From contig NZ_JAUSTI010000020.1 in the NCBI RefSeq assembly GCF_030812775.1, forward strand, positions 1-64,000: a DNA stretch of 64,000 nucleotides, written 5' to 3'. Shown piece after piece: positions 46,353-54,293 of this stretch. The notes under the pieces are model-generated. The model was given only the letters and a program-made list of their open reading frames with translations. It had not been told where the DNA came from and made no database searches. The translations under genes and the position numbers were made by a program. This DNA comes from Paenibacillus tundrae (GTDB taxonomy: Bacteria; Bacillota; Bacilli; Paenibacillales; Paenibacillaceae). Positions within the stretch are counted from its first letter, which is position 1. Every line of letters starts with the position of its first letter.

Positions 46353-46820
46353 TTAACGCATGTTACCGATGATGGAGGATCTAGAATCTTGCATTTTTTT
46401 AACGAAATTGGTCATCAGGTCAAAAGCTTCATTGCGCTTATTCGACAAGGATTGCAAACGAAGCATGTCCATTTGCTGTGTATTGCTTACTGCATCAATT
46501 TGGTTCTTCAGCTGCTGAGCCAAAGCCTCATCACCATTTTGTTGCGCTGCCTGTAATTGCGCGTTCAATTCTGTAATCTGTTGATACCGATTCTGTGTTT
46601 CTTGAATTTGCGTCTGCAATTGGGTATCTAGTAATCTAGTACGCTCTTGCTGAACCATCATCAGCGCAGTTTCGATGTCCATTTTGCTGATGTCGATCGC
46701 GTTAATACTCGACGAGATGTTCGAGTTAGAGATTGCACTTGCTGAAGCCGAGCCAACGATCGATACTGCTGCAATAGCAGCAACCATTGTCGAAGTGAAG
46801 AATTTGCCAGTCCGTTTCAT
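46353..46820 (-). CDS. Small secreted coiled-coil protein
   Basis: 155 residues from the chosen start (GGAGG 7 nt upstream). Residues 1-29 form a Sec signal peptide (MKRTGKFFTS, then a hydrophobic core ending near GSASASA). The mature part is almost entirely helical and rich in Gln, with heptad-like LLDTQLQTQIQETQNRYQQI, so a coiled coil is likely. There are no cysteines and no known catalytic motif. I do not recognise a family; a cell-surface or exported structural role is possible. It is monocistronic. Confidence 0.75.
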   Translation of the reverse strand: MKRTGKFFTSTMVAAIAAVSIVGSASASAISNSNISSSINAIDISKMDIETALMMVQQERTRLLDTQLQTQIQETQNRYQQITELNAQLQAAQQNGDEALAQQLKNQIDAVSNTQQMDMLRLQSLSNKRNEAFDLMTNFVKKMQDSRSSIIGNMR

Positions 46821-47012
46821 CTGATTTCCTCCGATTGGATATGTAATATGTACCAATATGGTACGGTTTTCTCCGATATTCTATATCAAAAGACCTAGTT
46901 GTACAATCCATTTCATTTTAAATTTGAAATGTTTGGTTCAACCTATCCCGTAACCATCCTGTACTTACATTTTCAGATATATTTCAACCCAATTGGTTAC
47001 TAAATCCTGGCC

Positions 47013-47165
47013 TTACATCGTTCGTGATAGCTGTTGAATCAACTCTTGAATATGCGCTTTTACAGGCTGATCATCGAGAGATGCAATGAGCTCTGGATTC
47101 AATAACTGGTTCTTCTTCATTAGATAAAAATCATACAGCGCCTGACGAATGGTCATATCATACGT
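47013..47165 (-). pseudogene. 3' remnant of an unidentified gene
   Basis: The frame ending at 47013 codes about 50 plausible residues (ITYDMTIRQALYDFYLMKKN and a helical tail ending LIQQLSRTM). Its apparent N-terminus beyond 47165 is just antisense of the DJ-1/PfpI remnant. It therefore looks like the C-terminal end of a gene whose front was lost at a junction near 47163-47180. Family unknown. Confidence 0.5.
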
Positions 47166-47167
47166 AA

Positions 47168-47728
47168 TTGAAAAGGTTGGCTCAGCCACTCGGCGGCAAT
47201 GTACCTCTCGATCCGAAAAGTCTGGGTGATTCCCTAGATGAAAGTACCAAAGCCTATTATGAGAACGAAGCATTCATGAACAAATTAAAAAATACGTTGA
47301 AGCCAAGCGACGTGAAAGCCAGCGACTATGACGCGATCTACTTCACAGGTGGACATGGTACGATGTGGGATTTCCCAGATAACGCTGAACTGCAAGAGCT
47401 TTCTCGTGAAATCTATGAAAAAGGCGGAGTTGTATCCGGCGTGTGCCACGGTGTCACAGCCTTGCTTAACGTGAAGCTGTCCAATGGCTTGCTGCTGATC
47501 AAGGACAAAACGGTATCGGGCTTCACCAATGAAGAGGAAGCGCTAGTGCAACAAACCGACTACGTTCAGTTCCTGCTGGAAGACGCATTGAGAGAACGTG
47601 CAGGTCGTTACGACAAAGCCGCTGCATTCAGCTCTTATGTTACTACTGACGGCCGCCTAGTTACGGGTCAAAATCCGCAATCCAGCAAAGCTGTAGGCGA
47701 AAGCGTCAAAGAATTGCTCGGCCTGTAA
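47168..47728 (+). pseudogene. DJ-1/PfpI (Hsp31-like) protein lacking its N-terminus
   Basis: 186 codons starting near PLGGNVPLDPKSL, a motif that sits about 40-45 residues into intact family members. The rest is intact: YFTGGHGTMWDF, the nucleophile elbow VVSGVCHGVTALL with Cys and His, and the end VTGQNPQSSKAVGE. The first beta strand carrying the conserved Glu region is missing. The only start is a TTG without a ribosome site, and the DNA upstream belongs to another gene remnant in the opposite direction. A deletion that fused the two is the simplest reading; it may still be expressed as a truncated protein, but probably is not functional. Confidence 0.65.
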
Positions 47729-47797
47729 GTCTTAAGTCTGAAAACAGTACTAAACCTTCATCTCCCCCATGAGTTGATATAGATGAACCATTGCCAA

Positions 47798-47846
47798 ACA
47801 GCACGTTGCCCGTCTTCTCAAGACGGATAACGTGCTGTTTCATTTT
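47798..47846. terminator. Convergent hairpin terminator
   Basis: AACAGCACGTT (47799-47809) pairs with AACGTGCTGTT (47831-47841), with an inner CCGTCTT/AAGACGG stem and a 3-nt loop. The plus strand continues TTTCATTTTAT. It lies between the PfpI remnant and kdgT, which converge here. Confidence 0.8.
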
Positions 47847-47871
47847 ATAAACTTGAATTATTGGCTTTTAT

Positions 47872-48837
47872 TTACTCGCTCGATTTAATCGCCGCTATCG
47901 AAGCCTTCACTCCTGCTCCTGCCAATCGCTTCACAATATAAGGAACAGTTAACGAGGTCAGAATCACGGCAAACGCGATCTGAGCGATGGCTGTGTCCAC
48001 GTACGGTGCATATGCCGCATTGAATTCCGCTGCCATCGACGGTACAACCATGGATAGTCCAGCAACCGAGCATGTTGCAGCAGCGGCATAACCCGGTCGT
48101 TTCAGGATTGTCCGATCAACTCCAATGAGCGGAATCATACAGATCAGCATAAACAACACCGTGACCAGCAGGCCGGACAGACTGGACTGGAATGCAATAC
48201 GAAGATCAATGTTGGACCCGAAGCTTGTACCCAGGAAAGGCAACAGAATCAGTGTTCCCGGAGCGAACATCTTCTGAATATTAGCGTCCAGATTGCCAAG
48301 CGAGATGCCAACGAGAAAAGGCACCAGTGTAGCCAGCACACTGAGCAGATCTATGCCGACACCGCTCGCCGAATTCAATATCATGACCGGAATAACCGGA
48401 ACAGCGATTAGATTCAGAATGCCAAACGCGGCACGATCTACATCATCTCCGTAGGTGTTCATCAAGGCCAGATATAATCCCGGATTACAGCTGGTTAGAA
48501 CCGCAATGAAGGCTACCGCAGACACACCGCCAACGCCACTGATTCCGAAGAAGTGTACGAATGCCCAGCCAAACAACACACTGATGAGAATCCGCGAGGC
48601 ACAGAGCACGCCTGCTCTCTTTAAGGTTACCAGAAGCTGTGATAGGTTCAGCTGTGTGCCTGATACCAGCAAAATCATACCAATGAGCACCATGGTGCCT
48701 TTGGACGCGAACAGTGCTGTGGTGGGATCGCCAATCTGAAAGAATGATGGGAATACCGTGTTGATTACAGCGGCAAGCATCATAGGAACGATAAGCAAGC
48801 CGCCCGGAATTCGCTTCATACGACCCAAAATATTCAT
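47872..48837 (-). CDS. kdgT: 2-keto-3-deoxygluconate permease (KdgT family)
   Basis: 321 residues, about 10 membrane helices. The family start KRIPGGLLIVPMMLAAVINT and the central TSCNPGLYLALMNTYGD are typical of KdgT, a proton symporter for 2-keto-3-deoxygluconate made from pectin breakdown. The ATG follows the bglH stop by 6 nt with no clear ribosome site, so coupling is likely. Its place as last gene of a beta-glucoside PTS operon is unusual, because KDG metabolism and phospho-beta-glucosides do not share a pathway. A different organic acid or uronate substrate is possible. Confidence 0.85.
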   Translation of the reverse strand: MNILGRMKRIPGGLLIVPMMLAAVINTVFPSFFQIGDPTTALFASKGTMVLIGMILLVSGTQLNLSQLLVTLKRAGVLCASRILISVLFGWAFVHFFGISGVGGVSAVAFIAVLTSCNPGLYLALMNTYGDDVDRAAFGILNLIAVPVIPVMILNSASGVGIDLLSVLATLVPFLVGISLGNLDANIQKMFAPGTLILLPFLGTSFGSNIDLRIAFQSSLSGLLVTVLFMLICMIPLIGVDRTILKRPGYAAAATCSVAGLSMVVPSMAAEFNAAYAPYVDTAIAQIAFAVILTSLTVPYIVKRLAGAGVKASIAAIKSSE

Positions 48838-48843
48838 GAGAGG

Positions 48844-50301
48844 TTACAGCTCTGCTCCGTTGGTACGGATCACATTCTGATACCAGAAGAAGGAATCCTT
48901 CCGATATCTTTTTAGCGTACCGTTGCCGTAGTCGTCCTGATCCACATAGATAAATCCATACCGTTTGCTCATCTCAGACGTACCTGAACTAATCATGTCG
49001 ATTGGACCCCACATCGTGTAACCCAGCACCTCAACCCCATCTGCAATAGCAAGTCCCATCTGCTCAATATGCTTGCTCAGAAAATCAATGCGGTATGGAT
49101 CGTTGATCGTTCCGTCATCATTCAGTTTATCGTAAAAACCTGAGCTGTTCTCTAAAATGAAGACAGGCTTCTGATACCGGTCGTAGACCAGATTGAGCGT
49201 ATAGCGCAGACCAATCGGGTCAATCTGCCATCCCCATTCGTTCGCAGGCAGATGTGGATTCTTGTACACACTGTGCACGTTACCTGCTGTTAATTCGAGC
49301 TGCTCGGTATCACTGCTGGATATCATCGAATTGTAATACGACATACCCACGAAGTCAGCCGTATGCGCCCGAATGCCCTCTAGATCGCCGTCTTCGATGT
49401 TGAGCTGAATTCCTTTGTTCTTAAAATACGTTTTGCTGTAATACGGGTATTCGCCTTTATTCAATACATCCAGATAGAACTGGTTCTTCATCTGATCATC
49501 CTGCTGCATCTGGAGCGCATCCTCTGGCTTACAGGTATAAGGATACGTTGTAAAATAAGCCACCATGCTGCCGATCTGATTATTCGGATCAATCTCATGA
49601 GCCATTTTAGTCACTCTGGACGCGGCTACAAATTGGTGATGCAAGCCTTGGAACAGCATTTCCTCATAATTAGGAGCATCATAATCAATAATTCCTAGTG
49701 TCTTGGCCGAAGCTTTAACACTCATATTGATCTCGTTGAACGTCACCCAATATTTCACTTTGCCCTTGTAGCGATTGAACAGCACGTCGCAGTAGTTCAC
49801 ATACAGATCAACCAACTTACGGTTATACCATCCGCCGAACTTGTCCATCAGGACAATCGGTGTATCGAAGTGACTGATCGTGATCAGGGGCTCCATCCCG
49901 TGTTTTAGACACTCATCAATGACTTGATCGTAGAACTGTAGTGCTTTTTCATTCGGAGCAGCATCGTCGCCACCTGGGAATACTCTCGCCCATGCAATGG
50001 AATAACGGAACACTTTGAAGCCCATCTCGGCAAACAAGGCGATATCTTCACGGAAGTTATGGTAAAAATCAATCCCCCGGCGCTTCGGATATTTCACGAC
50101 ATCCGGGTCATTCTTAGCTTCTTCGATCATCTCACGGTTAACTCGAATCTGCTTAGTCACCTTGCGATCATTCTTCTCATTAAACTTCATCACTTCTGGA
50201 ATGGTCAGCGTTTTGCCATCTACGTTATATGCACCTTCAGCCTGACAGGCCGATAGGGCACCGCCCCACAAGAAGTCTTTTGGAAAATTGGAATTTGTCA
50301 T
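48844..50301 (-). CDS. bglH: 6-phospho-beta-glucosidase, GH1
   Basis: 485 residues. The GH1 acid/base Glu is E190 in TFNEIN, and the nucleophile Glu is E384 in FILENSSG. The opening FPKDFLWGGALSACQAEGAY is the family hallmark, and an insertion around 30-75 is usual for phospho-glucosidases. It would cleave the phosphorylated disaccharide delivered by the PTS permease of the preceding gene to glucose 6-phosphate and an aglycone or glucose, in the cytoplasm. AGGAGG stands before the ATG. Assignment as phospho-specific rests on the PTS context. Confidence 0.92.
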   Translation of the reverse strand: MTNSNFPKDFLWGGALSACQAEGAYNVDGKTLTIPEVMKFNEKNDRKVTKQIRVNREMIEEAKNDPDVVKYPKRRGIDFYHNFREDIALFAEMGFKVFRYSIAWARVFPGGDDAAPNEKALQFYDQVIDECLKHGMEPLITISHFDTPIVLMDKFGGWYNRKLVDLYVNYCDVLFNRYKGKVKYWVTFNEINMSVKASAKTLGIIDYDAPNYEEMLFQGLHHQFVAASRVTKMAHEIDPNNQIGSMVAYFTTYPYTCKPEDALQMQQDDQMKNQFYLDVLNKGEYPYYSKTYFKNKGIQLNIEDGDLEGIRAHTADFVGMSYYNSMISSSDTEQLELTAGNVHSVYKNPHLPANEWGWQIDPIGLRYTLNLVYDRYQKPVFILENSSGFYDKLNDDGTINDPYRIDFLSKHIEQMGLAIADGVEVLGYTMWGPIDMISSGTSEMSKRYGFIYVDQDDYGNGTLKRYRKDSFFWYQNVIRTNGAEL

Positions 50302-50343
50302 TTCAGTTTCCTCCTGTTACGTTTTGTTAAGTTATTTACAATG

Positions 50344-52272
50344 TTATGGGATCAACTTGATCAGTGCTTCACTTTCCCGAATTGGGCCACTGGTTGCTGT
50401 AGTTAGAACATCTCCATACTGCTGCATATTGGTTACGACAATAGACGTGATGATGTTATAACCTGCGGCTGTAATGCCCTCGGGATCAAATTCCACCAAC
50501 AAATCACCTGCCTTGATGGCCTGACCCTGTTGAATATGAGCGTTAAAATATTTTCCCTTCAGACTGACGGTATCCACCCCGATATGAATGAGAATCTCAA
50601 CTCCATTCGCCGCCTTCAAACCAATGGCGTGTTTGGTACGATAAAGTGCTTCAACCACACCATCAAATGGAGCGTACACTTTACCCTCTGTTGGAACCAC
50701 GGCAATGCCTTTACCCATTAGTTCTTGTGCAAAAGCCTGATCCTCTACCTCGGAGATCGGTTTAATCTCCCCTGTCATTGGACTTACGATCAACATGTCT
50801 GTCGATGTCGCATCCTGAGAAGAAGTGACTGCGGAAGCTTGCTCTGTCGCCATTACGGACTGTACGCCATCTACTGCACCATTAGCTGGTTGCTTCGTTG
50901 TAGCTCCCGCGTTGTCTTCTTTAATGCCCGCAATCAACGTGAACACAAATCCCAGTACCACTGCAGCAATACAGCCAATAACGACATACATATAACGGTC
51001 AGATGTGTACGTGCCCAGTGCCAATACCCCTGGAAGGGCAATCGCGTTGGCCGTTGTATGTACCAGGCTGTAGAATCCACCAACCAGACCTCCAGCGAGA
51101 CATCCTGCGAAGAATGGGCGTTTGTATTTCAGTGTAACCCCATATATCGCCGGTTCAGTAATACCGAACAATGCTGTGAAACCACTTGATCCCGCTGCAG
51201 ATTTCATGGTTTTGCTCTTTGTTAGGAAAAAGACACCGAAAGCTGCGCCTGCTTGAGCCAAGTTGGCCGCGAGTGCTGTTGGCAACAAGACAGTCGCCCC
51301 CAATGTAGCCACTTGTTGAACCTGAATTGGCATAATGGCATAGTGCATACCGAACATAACCATAATTGGTTTGAAAAATCCAAGGATAGCCCCCGCCAGA
51401 ACACCTGCGGTTGAGAATAACGAGTTAATTCCATTCGTGAGCCAGTCACCAATATGTGAACCAACCGGTCCAAATACGATTAACTCCAGCGGAATCATAA
51501 TAAATAGGACAATCATTGGTGTAAGCAAAACCTGCAAAAACTTAGGAATGACACGATTTACGAGTGGATATACGTAGCTCATAATCCATACCGCCAGAAT
51601 AATCGGAATGACGGAAGATGAATATTTCATGAGCAGGATTGGCATACCCAGGAAATCGATTGTACTTACACCTGTATCAGCGATCTGAGCAGCAGCATTC
51701 AAGATCGTTGGATGCATCAGACCCGCAGCAAGCGCTACTGCTAGGTATGGATTGGTTTTGAAACGATGTGCTGCACTAACTGCCAGGAAGAATGGCAGGA
51801 AATAAAAGATCAGGTCACCAATCATGTTAATGATCGTGAGGAAGCCTGAACCTTCAAGCCATCCCATCGCAGCCATGACGGTGGACAAACATTTGATCAT
51901 CCCGCAGCCGACCAAGGCCGGCAGTACAGGTGTAAATATGCCCGCAATGGTCTCAAGTACGACATTGATCGGATTGCGTTTTTTCTTCGGTCCATTATCG
52001 GCAGATTCTTCTCCTCCGCCAATTCGATCTGAAGTCAGTTTTCTCACTTCACTGTAAACAGCGTCTACCTTTGCACCAATCACGATCTGCACCTGACCGC
52101 CAGAGTTCTGCGCGCGAAGCACACCCTCAAGCTGATCCAGCGCTTTAAGATCTGCCTTGTTATCATCCTTTAATACAAATCGTAACCGGGTTGCACAATG
52201 TGTCAGACCCGAGATATTTTGTTCCCCACCAACAAGATCAAGCACGTTTTTAGCTAAGTCTTTGTTGTTCAT
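50344..52272 (-). CDS. bglP: Beta-glucoside PTS permease EIIBCA
   Basis: 642 residues. EIIB (1-90) has the phospho-Cys C26 in GLTHCATRLRF. EIIC (about 105-460) has about ten membrane helices. A linker of about 40 residues leads to EIIA (about 490-642) with the phospho-His H563 in ILIHIGVDTVSLKG. It takes up and phosphorylates beta-glucosides such as salicin, arbutin or cellobiose. AGGAG lies 7 nt before the ATG. A RAT/terminator pair in its leader places it under LicT control. The domain order B-C-A matches BglP of B. subtilis. Confidence 0.93.
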   Translation of the reverse strand: MNNKDLAKNVLDLVGGEQNISGLTHCATRLRFVLKDDNKADLKALDQLEGVLRAQNSGGQVQIVIGAKVDAVYSEVRKLTSDRIGGGEESADNGPKKKRNPINVVLETIAGIFTPVLPALVGCGMIKCLSTVMAAMGWLEGSGFLTIINMIGDLIFYFLPFFLAVSAAHRFKTNPYLAVALAAGLMHPTILNAAAQIADTGVSTIDFLGMPILLMKYSSSVIPIILAVWIMSYVYPLVNRVIPKFLQVLLTPMIVLFIMIPLELIVFGPVGSHIGDWLTNGINSLFSTAGVLAGAILGFFKPIMVMFGMHYAIMPIQVQQVATLGATVLLPTALAANLAQAGAAFGVFFLTKSKTMKSAAGSSGFTALFGITEPAIYGVTLKYKRPFFAGCLAGGLVGGFYSLVHTTANAIALPGVLALGTYTSDRYMYVVIGCIAAVVLGFVFTLIAGIKEDNAGATTKQPANGAVDGVQSVMATEQASAVTSSQDATSTDMLIVSPMTGEIKPISEVEDQAFAQELMGKGIAVVPTEGKVYAPFDGVVEALYRTKHAIGLKAANGVEILIHIGVDTVSLKGKYFNAHIQQGQAIKAGDLLVEFDPEGITAAGYNIITSIVVTNMQQYGDVLTTATSGPIRESEALIKLIP

Positions 52273-52314
52273 GACCCTTCTCCTCTACATCGAAAATTAA
52301 CATGATTTTAAATG

Positions 52315-52365
52315 TATATAAAAAATGACCAAGCCGGGGAATCGTCATTCCCTACGCTTGGTCAT
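52315..52365 (-). terminator. LicT-controlled terminator before bglP
   Basis: On the minus strand ATGACCAAGC pairs with GCTTGGTCAT (stem 52325-52365, inner GGGAAT/ATTCCC pairing) and five T follow. Its 5' arm overlaps the last bases of the RAT, so the two structures exclude each other. Confidence 0.88.
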
Positions 52366-52389
52366 GCCTGATCGAATCAGTAACAGTCC
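52360..52389 (-). promoter_or_regulatory. RNA antiterminator (RAT) for LicT, bglP leader
   Basis: The minus strand carries GGACTGTTACTGATTCGATC and ends AGGCATGACC, the conserved RAT ends and internal bulges of SacT/LicT targets. LicT bound to it keeps RNA polymerase reading into bglP. Confidence 0.88.
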
Positions 52390-52409
52390 ATAAGTTGTTA
52401 TTCGGTTAG

Positions 52410-53234
52410 TTAATTCGAGATCAATCGTTGAATATGCAGAATGAGATATAACTTTTCATCATCAGAACAGGTCCAGCCATAGTTGTTACTTAGAAAATCA
52501 GCGATTTTCTCAACACAGGCCAATTCCTTAGGAAACTTCTCTTTGACCATCAGGAATAGGGATTCGTTCTCATCCTTCAGCGATTTACCGCTCATCTGTC
52601 GCATGATGAAGTACCTTATATGTGTTGCAAATCTCATAAAGTGAATGGAGTCTTCTTGAAAGTCAATTTTGAGCGCATATTTGATCACGGATAAAATTTC
52701 ACCCGTCACTGTCGTTACTTTGGTCGTATCACTCATCTCACCCGAGCCCACCTGTGCATTAACAAAATGCAGAGCAATCAGTGTCGTTTCAGCCGCTGGC
52801 AAGCCCACATTCGTTTTCTCCTGAATCAGCTTCAGCGCAGCCTCCCCCACACGGGTCTCATCTGGATATAAAGTACGAACCTCCCATTCCAGTGGGTTCT
52901 TGATGCTAATACCTTCCCGCTGCCGGGTTAGTGCAAAGCTAATATGATCGGACAGGGTGAGAAGCAGGTTCGGGTTAAATTGTTTATTCAAAATCTGACT
53001 GCCCAGCTTGATGATCTCCTCTGCCAGATATATATCTTCGATGGGAATGCTGTTCAGCAGGTCATACATACGGATGTTCTTTGGTGCCACGAAAATTTTC
53101 TCAACCAGATCCGTCTCCGTCAGCTCATAAGGGGTTTTTAGAAACCCTACACCTTTACCTACAACGAATACTTCCTCATTCTTATCATTAATGGCAATTG
53201 CCACGTTGTTATTTACCTTTTTAATAACCTTCAA
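52410..53234 (-). CDS. licT: Transcriptional antiterminator of the BglG/LicT family
   Basis: About 274 residues. The N-terminal CAT RNA-binding domain (about 1-55) starts KVIKKVNNNVAIAI; two PRD domains follow with the regulatory His residues in LSDHISFAL, LIALHFVNA, RFATHIRYF and LILHIQRLI. PTS-dependent phosphorylation of these His switches activity. The best start is TTG at 53234, since GGGGGGTGA 5-8 nt upstream matches the 16S anti-Shine-Dalgarno; the GTG at 53243 would lie inside that site. It is the first gene of the operon and its own leader carries a RAT, so it autoregulates. Confidence 0.9.
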   Translation of the reverse strand: MKVIKKVNNNVAIAINDKNEEVFVVGKGVGFLKTPYELTETDLVEKIFVAPKNIRMYDLLNSIPIEDIYLAEEIIKLGSQILNKQFNPNLLLTLSDHISFALTRQREGISIKNPLEWEVRTLYPDETRVGEAALKLIQEKTNVGLPAAETTLIALHFVNAQVGSGEMSDTTKVTTVTGEILSVIKYALKIDFQEDSIHFMRFATHIRYFIMRQMSGKSLKDENESLFLMVKEKFPKELACVEKIADFLSNNYGWTCSDDEKLYLILHIQRLISN

Positions 53235-53258
53235 TGCCCTCACCCCCCGCCTGAAATC

Positions 53259-53302
53259 AAAAAAGACCGAAAGCGATTACAGTTAAATAATCGAATTCGG
53301 TC
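53259..53302 (-). terminator. LicT-controlled terminator before licT
   Basis: On the minus strand GACCGAA...CGATTA pairs with TAATCGC...TTCGGTC (53265-53302), followed by six T. It overlaps the end of the upstream RAT. Confidence 0.88.
53268..53282 (-). promoter_or_regulatory. Candidate cre inside the licT terminator
   Basis: The minus strand reads CTGTAATCGCTTTCG, which fits 13 of 15 positions of WTGNAANCGNWNNCW. A CcpA roadblock here would add catabolite repression, but stem sequence constraints may explain part of the match. Confidence 0.4.
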
Positions 53303-53328
53303 ATGCCTGGCTCTCCCAGTAACAGTCC
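53299..53328 (-). promoter_or_regulatory. RNA antiterminator (RAT) for LicT, licT leader
   Basis: The minus strand starts GGACTGTTACTGGGAGAGCC and ends AGGCATGACC, nearly the same as the bglP RAT at both ends with a changed upper stem. Two RATs in one operon give two checkpoints. Confidence 0.88.
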
Positions 53329-53348
53329 GTGTTAAGTATATATGTATT

Positions 53349-53376
53349 ATTATAGGCCTGTCTTCAAAAAAGTCAA
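53349..53376 (-). promoter_or_regulatory. Sigma-A promoter of licT-bglP-bglH-kdgT
   Basis: TTGACT (53371-53376), 16 bp spacer, TATAAT (53349-53354) on the minus strand. The transcript would begin about 15 bp before the RAT. Confidence 0.8.
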
Positions 53377-53387
53377 TCATTCAAAAT

Positions 53388-53568
53388 TAGAGGTCGTTCA
53401 AAAAGTCCGCTTTTGATTACGACGGATGCCTGAAGGCATCTCGACATCGAATATGGGATTCAGCCGAAATGTCCGTTGCTCACGTAGCTTAATCTACGCT
53501 CCGCTACTCCATTTCTATCTTCATCCCATCTTCTCGGTACTGAAAACCGACCTTTTTGAACACGTACT
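53388..53568 (+). mobile_element. MITE-like repeat, copy B
   Basis: About 181 bp, tips GTTCAAAAAG (53396-53405) and CTTTTTGAAC (53552-53561). It matches copy A at 38985-39166 in reverse orientation along its whole length with scattered differences. It sits just upstream of the licT promoter, without disrupting it. No transposase. Confidence 0.75.
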
Positions 53569-53756
53569 ATTAGGAAAAATTGGATCATTTCGCTGTTGAA
53601 GTGGGTATGCCGTATGCGTACGTCATATATAACAGCACCTTTTTTTCCGTTCAAGAAAATAATTGTGACCATATATGCTGACTGCAAGTCTAATTCATGG
53701 TTAAGCAAACGGGGAGCTGTCATTATATCCCTGCTACCAGGAAGGAGCTGTTATCC

Positions 53757-54293
53757 ATGGATTCAACCGATCTCGTTCATCAGGCTATAGCAGGAGATCG
53801 CGACGCCTTTATCAGTCTCATCAGAGAAATTGAAAACTCCCTATACAATACGGCAAAATCCATGCTGCGAAGAGAGGAGGATGTGGCTGATGCCATTCAG
53901 GAAACGATCCTGAAAGCCTACAAATCGATGCATACGCTGCGTGAAGCCCAGTATTTCAGAACCTGGATGTTCCGCATACTCATCAATGAATGCAACACCA
54001 TGTTATCTCGCCGTTCCCTCTCCACATCCTATGCGGAAGTACCGGAAGCACATCAGAGACATTCCAGTCCCTATGATGAGGTGGATATGAGAGAAGCGGT
54101 CGATCGTCTGGAGGAATCCAAACGAATGGTCATTGTACTTCACTACTTTGAGGATTTAACCCTGCGTCAGGTCGCAGATGCGCTGAATATCTCCGAGAGT
54201 GCTGTCAAGATGAGGTTGTCTCGGGCAAGACAGGAGTTATATCAAAAATTCAAAAATTTCCGGGAGGTCAATATACATGTCAAACCCATTTAA
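53757..54293 (+). CDS. ECF sigma-70 family RNA polymerase sigma factor
   Basis: 178 residues from the chosen ATG, which has AAGGAG 9 nt upstream; a frame to 53697 lacks support. Region 2 (about 10-80) contains DAIQETILKAYKSMHTLREA and YFRTWMFRILINEC; region 4 (about 120-170) contains the HTH VADALNISESAVKMRLSRAR. It lacks regions 1 and 3, as extracytoplasmic-function sigma factors do. The next gene overlaps by 17 nt and encodes a membrane protein that is the likely anti-sigma factor, so release by an envelope signal is inferred. Confidence 0.9.
   Translation: MDSTDLVHQAIAGDRDAFISLIREIENSLYNTAKSMLRREEDVADAIQETILKAYKSMHTLREAQYFRTWMFRILINECNTMLSRRSLSTSYAEVPEAHQRHSSPYDEVDMREAVDRLEESKRMVIVLHYFEDLTLRQVADALNISESAVKMRLSRARQELYQKFKNFREVNIHVKPI

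Noticed and set aside
53460..53723. Open frames inside and beside the MITE-like repeats
   Set aside because: They lie within non-coding repeat DNA present in two orientations and have no start signals.
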